A DNA stretch of 64,000 nucleotides from CAZDVQ01 sp964508975. GTDB taxonomy: Bacteria; Bacteroidota; Bacteroidia; Chitinophagales; Saprospiraceae. The notes beneath the pieces were generated by a model that made no database searches, was not told the origin of the DNA, and saw only the letters and a list, made by a program, of their open reading frames with translations. This document shows positions 59,971 through 64,000 of the stretch, piece after piece (position 1 is the stretch's first letter; every line of letters starts with the position of its first letter). Where the stretch lies: contig CAZDVQ010000012.1 of NCBI GenBank assembly GCA_964508975.1, positions 28,280 to 92,279 of the forward strand, read 5' to 3'. The position numbers were made by a program, and so were the translations under genes.

Positions 59971-59978
59971 TACCTTTG
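59971..59978 (+). promoter_or_regulatory. -7 motif TACCTTTG
   Basis: Exact TAnnTTTG immediately after the permease stop codon, 83 bases upstream of the KAS III-like start. Confidence 0.5.
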
Positions 59979-60061
59979 TTTAACCCTTTCCTGTATCTGT
60001 TGTTTCGTAGTGATAAGCTTGGAGACTCGACTGGCTTAACGTACCCTTAAAACCCAAAGCT

Positions 60062-61120
60062 ATGCGAATAAGCATCACAGGATCAGGCAGTTACATCCCC
60101 AACACCGTTGTGCAAAATCATGATTTTGCTGTACACCCTTTCCTCACCGAAACGGGAGAGCCCTTTGAATACAACAACGAGGTGGTGGTACAAAAATTCA
60201 AGGATATTACCGGGATTGAAGAACGACGTTACGTTGAACCCCAGCTCAATGCCTCAGATATTGCCGCCATTGCTGCCCAAAAAGCGATTGACAACGCTGG
60301 CATCGACCCTGAAACACTTGACTACATCATCTTTGCCCATAATTTTGGCGATGTTCGGCAAGGGGCCATCCAAACCGATATTCTCCCGAGTCTGGCCAGC
60401 CGAGTCAAATATACCTTGCGCATCAAAAACCCCGATTGTGTGGCCTACGATATCTTGTTTGGCTGTCCAGGCTGGGTGGAAGGCGTTATTCAAGCCCAAG
60501 CCTTCATCAAGGCTGGTATGGCCAAGCGCTGTTTGGTCATCGGGGCCGAAACCCTCTCGCGGGTAGTTGACCTACACGACCGCGACAGCATGATTTATGC
60601 CGATGGTGCCGGGGCCAGCATCATCGAGGCTACAGAAAATGGCGGCGAATTACTGGCGCAAGCCTCGCAAACCTTCAGCTATGACGAGGCTTACTTCCTA
60701 TTTTTTGGCCCGTCCAACAATCCGGCACTTGACCCCGACGTGCGCTATATCAAAATGCACGGTCGCAAAATATACGAATTTGCCCTCAGCAAGGTACCCT
60801 TAGCCATGCAAGCATGCCTCAGCAAGGCTGGTGTGCCCATAGAAGATGTCAAAAAAATACTCATACACCAGGCCAACGAGAAAATGGACGAGGCCATCAT
60901 CAAACGCTTTTACAAACTCTACAAACAAGCCGCGCCCGAGGGCATCATGCCCATGAGCATCCATAAATTAGGCAATTCAAGCGTGGCCACCATCCCTACC
61001 CTGTACGATTTACTGGTCAAAGGGCAAGTTGAAAACCACGCATTGCATCCCGGCGATGTCATCATGTTCGCATCGGTTGGCGCTGGCATGAACATCAACG
61101 CGCTGGTATACCGGATGTAA
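60062..61120 (+). CDS. 3-oxoacyl-ACP synthase III family protein
   Basis: 352 residues, thiolase fold. Catalytic residues visible: Cys in ILFGCPGWVEGV, His in ILIHQANEKMDEAI, Asn in KLGNSSVATIPTLYDLL. The N-terminal ITGSGSYIPNTVV and ITGIEERRYVE fit KAS III (FabH) and its paralogues. FabH starts fatty-acid synthesis from acyl-CoA and malonyl-ACP. The insert FFGPSNNPALDPDVRYIKM and the LSRVVDLHDRD loop suggest a paralogue rather than the housekeeping FabH, possibly acting on another acyl chain. No acyl carrier or partner synthase is nearby. Confidence 0.87.
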   Translation: MRISITGSGSYIPNTVVQNHDFAVHPFLTETGEPFEYNNEVVVQKFKDITGIEERRYVEPQLNASDIAAIAAQKAIDNAGIDPETLDYIIFAHNFGDVRQGAIQTDILPSLASRVKYTLRIKNPDCVAYDILFGCPGWVEGVIQAQAFIKAGMAKRCLVIGAETLSRVVDLHDRDSMIYADGAGASIIEATENGGELLAQASQTFSYDEAYFLFFGPSNNPALDPDVRYIKMHGRKIYEFALSKVPLAMQACLSKAGVPIEDVKKILIHQANEKMDEAIIKRFYKLYKQAAPEGIMPMSIHKLGNSSVATIPTLYDLLVKGQVENHALHPGDVIMFASVGAGMNINALVYRM

Positions 61121-61130
61121 TTTTTTATAA

Positions 61131-61233
61131 TTTGGGGCCTTCGGCGCGTTGCGCCGCCGCAGCCTTCCGGGGGTCGCTTTGCTCCGTGCTACGCACCTGC
61201 GCCTTCGGCGCAGCCCTCCAGGCTGCTAGGCCG
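61131..61233 (+). repeat. GC-rich interspersed element, copy 16 (mixed type)
   Basis: TTTGGGGCCTTCGGCGCGTTGC start as in copy 5, then type A words TCGCTTTGCTCCGTGC, CACCTGCGCCTTCGGCGCAG and a CTGCTAGGCCG end as in copy 5. Appears chimeric between types A and B. It directly follows the KAS III-like gene. Confidence 0.75.
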
Positions 61234-61363
61234 ATTATTGTGCAGGTGTACTCCGTATTGACTCATTTAGATGTTTCACTACGCATAATGGTGCTTTTTG
61301 CCAGCTACACCGAGAAGCTAATCTTCGACAAATATAATTATTGTATAATTATACCCAGCTGCG

Positions 61364-61371
61364 TATCTTTG
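61364..61371 (+). promoter_or_regulatory. -7 motif TATCTTTG
   Basis: Exact TAnnTTTG, 21 bases ahead of the ATG at 61393, which decides that start over far-upstream in-frame codons inside the GC-rich element. Confidence 0.6.
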
Positions 61372-61392
61372 TGCAAAACAGCTATAATCAAT

Positions 61393-63264
61393 ATGAGTCA
61401 AACTATTAAGTCTTTTATTTCAGATACCATCCTGAGCATAGAACAATCTGTACGAAGCGGGGTATTCTTGGATGTAGAGCGTAGTGGCGTAGAACTCAAA
61501 GATTTATCCACAGGAGGGGATTGGACATCGCTTAAAGAAACCGTTTGTGCATTTTTAAACACCAATGGAGGGTTAATTATATGCGGTGTACGAGAACGTG
61601 AAAACAATAAGGTTAAAGAATACAGTCTTACATATTTTAATCGAAAAAATGAAAATAACATTATCGAATTACAATCGAAGGTTTTTCAAAATGATCTAGG
61701 TCAATACCCCGACCTGAGCGATTACATTAATTTTGAGTATTATCCTATTGCCGACGGTGATGTGCTTGTCGTGGTGGTGCTACCCCTCCCTAACGATTTA
61801 AAATATATATACTACCAAGGTAAAGCCAGAGAACGAAAATTGACACAAGACAAGGTTGTTCCAGATACCAAAATCAAACAACATCAAGAGTATAAGCAAG
61901 AACTCGAATATTCTAAAGAATTATCCAGCATAAACGAGGCTACTATTGGGGATTTGAGCCTTGATAAAATCAATACTTATGTTACACTGCACAACCGTGA
62001 AATTAGGCATGAATCTTTAAAGCCTAGTTTACAAAAAGCGATACCATTCTTGGTTAAACAGTATTTTTACATTAACCAGCAAGTAAGCGTTTTAGGCATG
62101 TTGGTTTGCGGTGAAGACCCCTTTCATTTTCTAAATAGTAGGGCCGAAGTAAATTGCTACTACGATACCAGCGATGAAATTGGGAAAGACCGTAAAATTT
62201 TCAGGAACGATGTAATCGCTCTAATGGAAGATACCTTCAAGTATATCTGGGGACACATCAAGATAGCACGAGTTGCCAGCAACGGTGGTAAAGCAGAACC
62301 AGAATACCCCGAAAGATTAATCCGTGAAGTAATCAATAACGCCCTAGCACACCGCGACTATACCATAAACAAGTTCGTTACAGTAACTATTGAACCCAAC
62401 CAATACGTCGAAATAAAGAACCCTGGAAGCTTCAAGGAGCGTATGAAAATTGTAAATACAGAGCATGAAGTGCCCGTACGCAGGCTATTACCAGGAGGGA
62501 CAAACGAGAGCAAAAACCCCAGGTTGGCATCTGTCCTCAATGTTTTTGACAAAGTAGAAGGGCAGGGCAATGGCATGACTTTCTTGGTAAAAGAGGCCCT
62601 TGAAAATAGAATTGACCTGCCCTACTACGAACTAAATGATGGTTGGGTAACACTACGCATTCCTAGTGGAAAACTGGTCGACGATGCTATAAACGCGTGG
62701 TTAAACGGGTTTGGCAACTACATTGAAACCAAATTGAAAAAAAGTATAACCACCGAACACAAGGCCATCTTAGCCTATTTCTATAAATCGCAACTGCTCA
62801 ACAAAAATAGATACTACACTATTTTATTGAGCGAGAGCAACAATCATTTTTCAGCTGTTGAAGACTTGAGCAGCACTGGCTTACTCCTTGAGCACCCTGT
62901 TTCAACTGAAGAAAAGCCGATTTATGTACTCGACCCAGTATTGACCAAAATTGATTTCAGTGACATATTCATGGATCTAATAGGTCCTGAATTTATACAA
63001 TATGATTCGGTAGCCAAAAATATCCTACACATTGTTTATCGTTATACCAAATATAACCGCCAAACGCTAAAAGCTGCCGATATTACTCCAGAGGTATACC
63101 GAAACATATACGGTAAGGTTATTGACCCAAAGAAATTTGAATCTTTAGGCCGTAAAGTTCGTAAACTGTGCAATGAACTACAGGAACGAGGACTGCTTAC
63201 CAAAACAGAGCATAACGGATTTACATTTGTTGACGACTATATCACTCCTAGGGAGCTATTTTAA
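61393..63264 (+). CDS. Schlafen/AlbA_2-domain ATP-binding regulator-like protein
   Basis: 623 residues from MSQTIKSFISDTILSIEQ. N-terminal AlbA_2 (Schlafen) domain ~15-140: ERSGVELKDLSTGGDWTSLKETVCAFLNTNGGLIICGVRE and VLVVVVLPLPNDLKYIYYQGKARER. C-terminal GHKL-type ATP-binding domain ~300-440 with YPERLIREVINNALAHRDY, VEIKNPGSF and GQGNGMTF. A helical tail of ~180 residues follows and ends ELQERGLLTKTEHNGFTFVDDY, which looks like a winged helix. Such proteins are annotated as transcriptional regulators or are found in defence neighbourhoods. A frame opens 87 codons upstream, but only through the GC-rich element. AT-rich compared with neighbours. Confidence 0.83.
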   Translation: MSQTIKSFISDTILSIEQSVRSGVFLDVERSGVELKDLSTGGDWTSLKETVCAFLNTNGGLIICGVRERENNKVKEYSLTYFNRKNENNIIELQSKVFQNDLGQYPDLSDYINFEYYPIADGDVLVVVVLPLPNDLKYIYYQGKARERKLTQDKVVPDTKIKQHQEYKQELEYSKELSSINEATIGDLSLDKINTYVTLHNREIRHESLKPSLQKAIPFLVKQYFYINQQVSVLGMLVCGEDPFHFLNSRAEVNCYYDTSDEIGKDRKIFRNDVIALMEDTFKYIWGHIKIARVASNGGKAEPEYPERLIREVINNALAHRDYTINKFVTVTIEPNQYVEIKNPGSFKERMKIVNTEHEVPVRRLLPGGTNESKNPRLASVLNVFDKVEGQGNGMTFLVKEALENRIDLPYYELNDGWVTLRIPSGKLVDDAINAWLNGFGNYIETKLKKSITTEHKAILAYFYKSQLLNKNRYYTILLSESNNHFSAVEDLSSTGLLLEHPVSTEEKPIYVLDPVLTKIDFSDIFMDLIGPEFIQYDSVAKNILHIVYRYTKYNRQTLKAADITPEVYRNIYGKVIDPKKFESLGRKVRKLCNELQERGLLTKTEHNGFTFVDDYITPRELF

Positions 63265-63386
63265 TTAAATTAAAAATAACGCTTTCCAAGCACTATTTTC
63301 AGCTCCTAGTAACCCAACCTTTTTCAAAAATTTATTGTTAAGTGGAGCGTATCCATTATTCTTACTGCGCTCTCAAACTACTTAAC

Positions 63387-63932
63387 ATGAAACATTTTAC
63401 TAAATTCTTTTCCCTATTATTTGTTTGTTTATTTGGCCTACAAGCCCAAGCCCAAGTCCCTGCACATGAGTTAGGCTTGCGCGTTAGCGGCCTTAACGAC
63501 CTTGGCTTTATTTACAAACATGAGAAAAAAGCAAACCGCTTAACTCGTTACCGTATAGCTTTTAGCAATATCGGCTACCAGAACGATGTGCTGTATATGA
63601 GTGCCGGATTTGCTATCGGGCATGAACGCCGCCACGCCATTACACCTAAGTTAAACTTTATCCACGGTATTGAACCGGCGTTTAATGTATTGTTTAGCAC
63701 TGGCATTGAAGCGGACGTGAGCTCGTTTAGTGTAGCGCCTTCCCTTGGCTATGTGCTGGGCTTCCAGTACAATATCAACGATAACTTTAACCTAGCGCTA
63801 GAAACCATCCCTAGCTTGTCGGCTAACCTCAACTTTGTGGGCGACCAGATTAACGCAGGTTTTAACTTGGGCTTCAACTCGAACGCTGTAGCCCTAACCC
63901 TTGCCTACCGTTTTGCGGGCAAGCAGCGTTAA
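63387..63932 (+). CDS. small outer-membrane beta-barrel-like protein
   Basis: 181 residues from MKHFTKFFSLLFVCLFGLQAQAQ (signal peptide); an upstream in-frame ATG at 63342 would add 15 residues ahead of it. Alternating hydrophobic strands throughout (LGLRVSGLNDLGFIYKH, ITPKLNFIHGIEPAFNVLF, VAPSLGYVLGFQYNINDNFNLAL, FNLGFNSNAVALTLAYRF) and an aromatic near the end suggest an eight-stranded outer-membrane barrel. No specific family. Function unknown. Confidence 0.8.
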   Translation: MKHFTKFFSLLFVCLFGLQAQAQVPAHELGLRVSGLNDLGFIYKHEKKANRLTRYRIAFSNIGYQNDVLYMSAGFAIGHERRHAITPKLNFIHGIEPAFNVLFSTGIEADVSSFSVAPSLGYVLGFQYNINDNFNLALETIPSLSANLNFVGDQINAGFNLGFNSNAVALTLAYRFAGKQR

Positions 63933-64000
63933 ATATTCGCGCTAGGTCAATGCCATTAAGCGTTAATTTTTCTCGAATTTATAACCACCCCGTCTGCGCT

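Noticed and set aside
1..64000. tRNA or rRNA genes
   Set aside because: No cloverleaf with TTCRANY-type arm or rRNA signature was recognised on either strand by eye; a covariance search would be needed to exclude them firmly.

Overview
The window is chromosomal DNA of a member of the Bacteroidota. Four things support this. Secreted proteins carry type IX secretion (T9SS) C-terminal signals: a type-A-like tail on the M43 protease and a CHU_C/type-B tail on a 2313-residue PKD protein. A PorG-like outer-membrane protein lies beside that giant protein. Many start codons are preceded by the Bacteroidota housekeeping -7 motif TAnnTTTG rather than by a Shine-Dalgarno sequence. The families present (GH92 mannosidase, FISUMP, DUF4249-like lipoprotein, futalosine-pathway MqnD) are also typical. 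No rRNA, tRNA, CRISPR array, plasmid origin or intact prophage was seen.

Layout. 0-0.65 kb: 5' part of urocanate hydratase (histidine catabolism), running off the left edge. 1-5.6 kb: an AT-rich accessory stretch with a REP-associated tyrosine transposase (RAYT) preceded by three perfect palindromes, a secreted barrel-like protein, a CoiA-like nuclease-domain protein and a DUF3761 membrane protein. 5.8-26.9 kb: housekeeping and secreted genes. These are a methyltransferase, tryptophan 2,3-dioxygenase, M43, S8 and M61 peptidases, several alpha/beta hydrolases, a NadR-like kinase, ApaG, TsaB, two tandem ArsR regulators, MqnD-MsrB, ComEC and an FMN reductase. 27-34 kb: SMC, an HD hydrolase, MnmD and two unknown proteins, one of them an AT-rich orphan with structured flanks. 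34.6-48 kb: giant PKD/Ig adhesin, PorG-like protein, a double-AAA+ ATPase with a duplicated N-terminal domain, a DUF4249-like lipoprotein and MiaA. 48-51 kb: an AraC regulator facing an aldehyde dehydrogenase-DUF779 pair. 51-54 kb: a TIR-transmembrane-FISUMP fusion, an unknown coiled protein and an Rpn-type PD-(D/E)XK nuclease. 54-64 kb: a dicarboxylate symporter, GH92 mannosidase with a sugar MFS permease, a KAS III-like enzyme, a Schlafen/AlbA_2 ATP-binding protein and a small barrel protein.

Between the genes lies an unusually rich set of repeats of at least four kinds. (1) Sixteen copies of a GC-rich, hairpin-forming element of about 100-150 bp, one per 4 kb, all intergenic, many containing UUCG-capped stems. 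(2) Degenerate short tandem repeats with a strict 7-bp or 8-bp period, usually abutting the GC-rich elements like tails. (3) A roughly 155-bp terminal-inverted-repeat element in two full copies and one 40-bp internally deleted copy. (4) REP-like palindromes at the RAYT gene.

The least explained protein features are the TIR-TM-FISUMP fusion, whose TIR domain appears to lack the catalytic glutamate, and the double-AAA+ ATPase with a duplicated beta-rich N-terminus. All assignments come from reading the sequence and from knowledge of the families; no database search was run.
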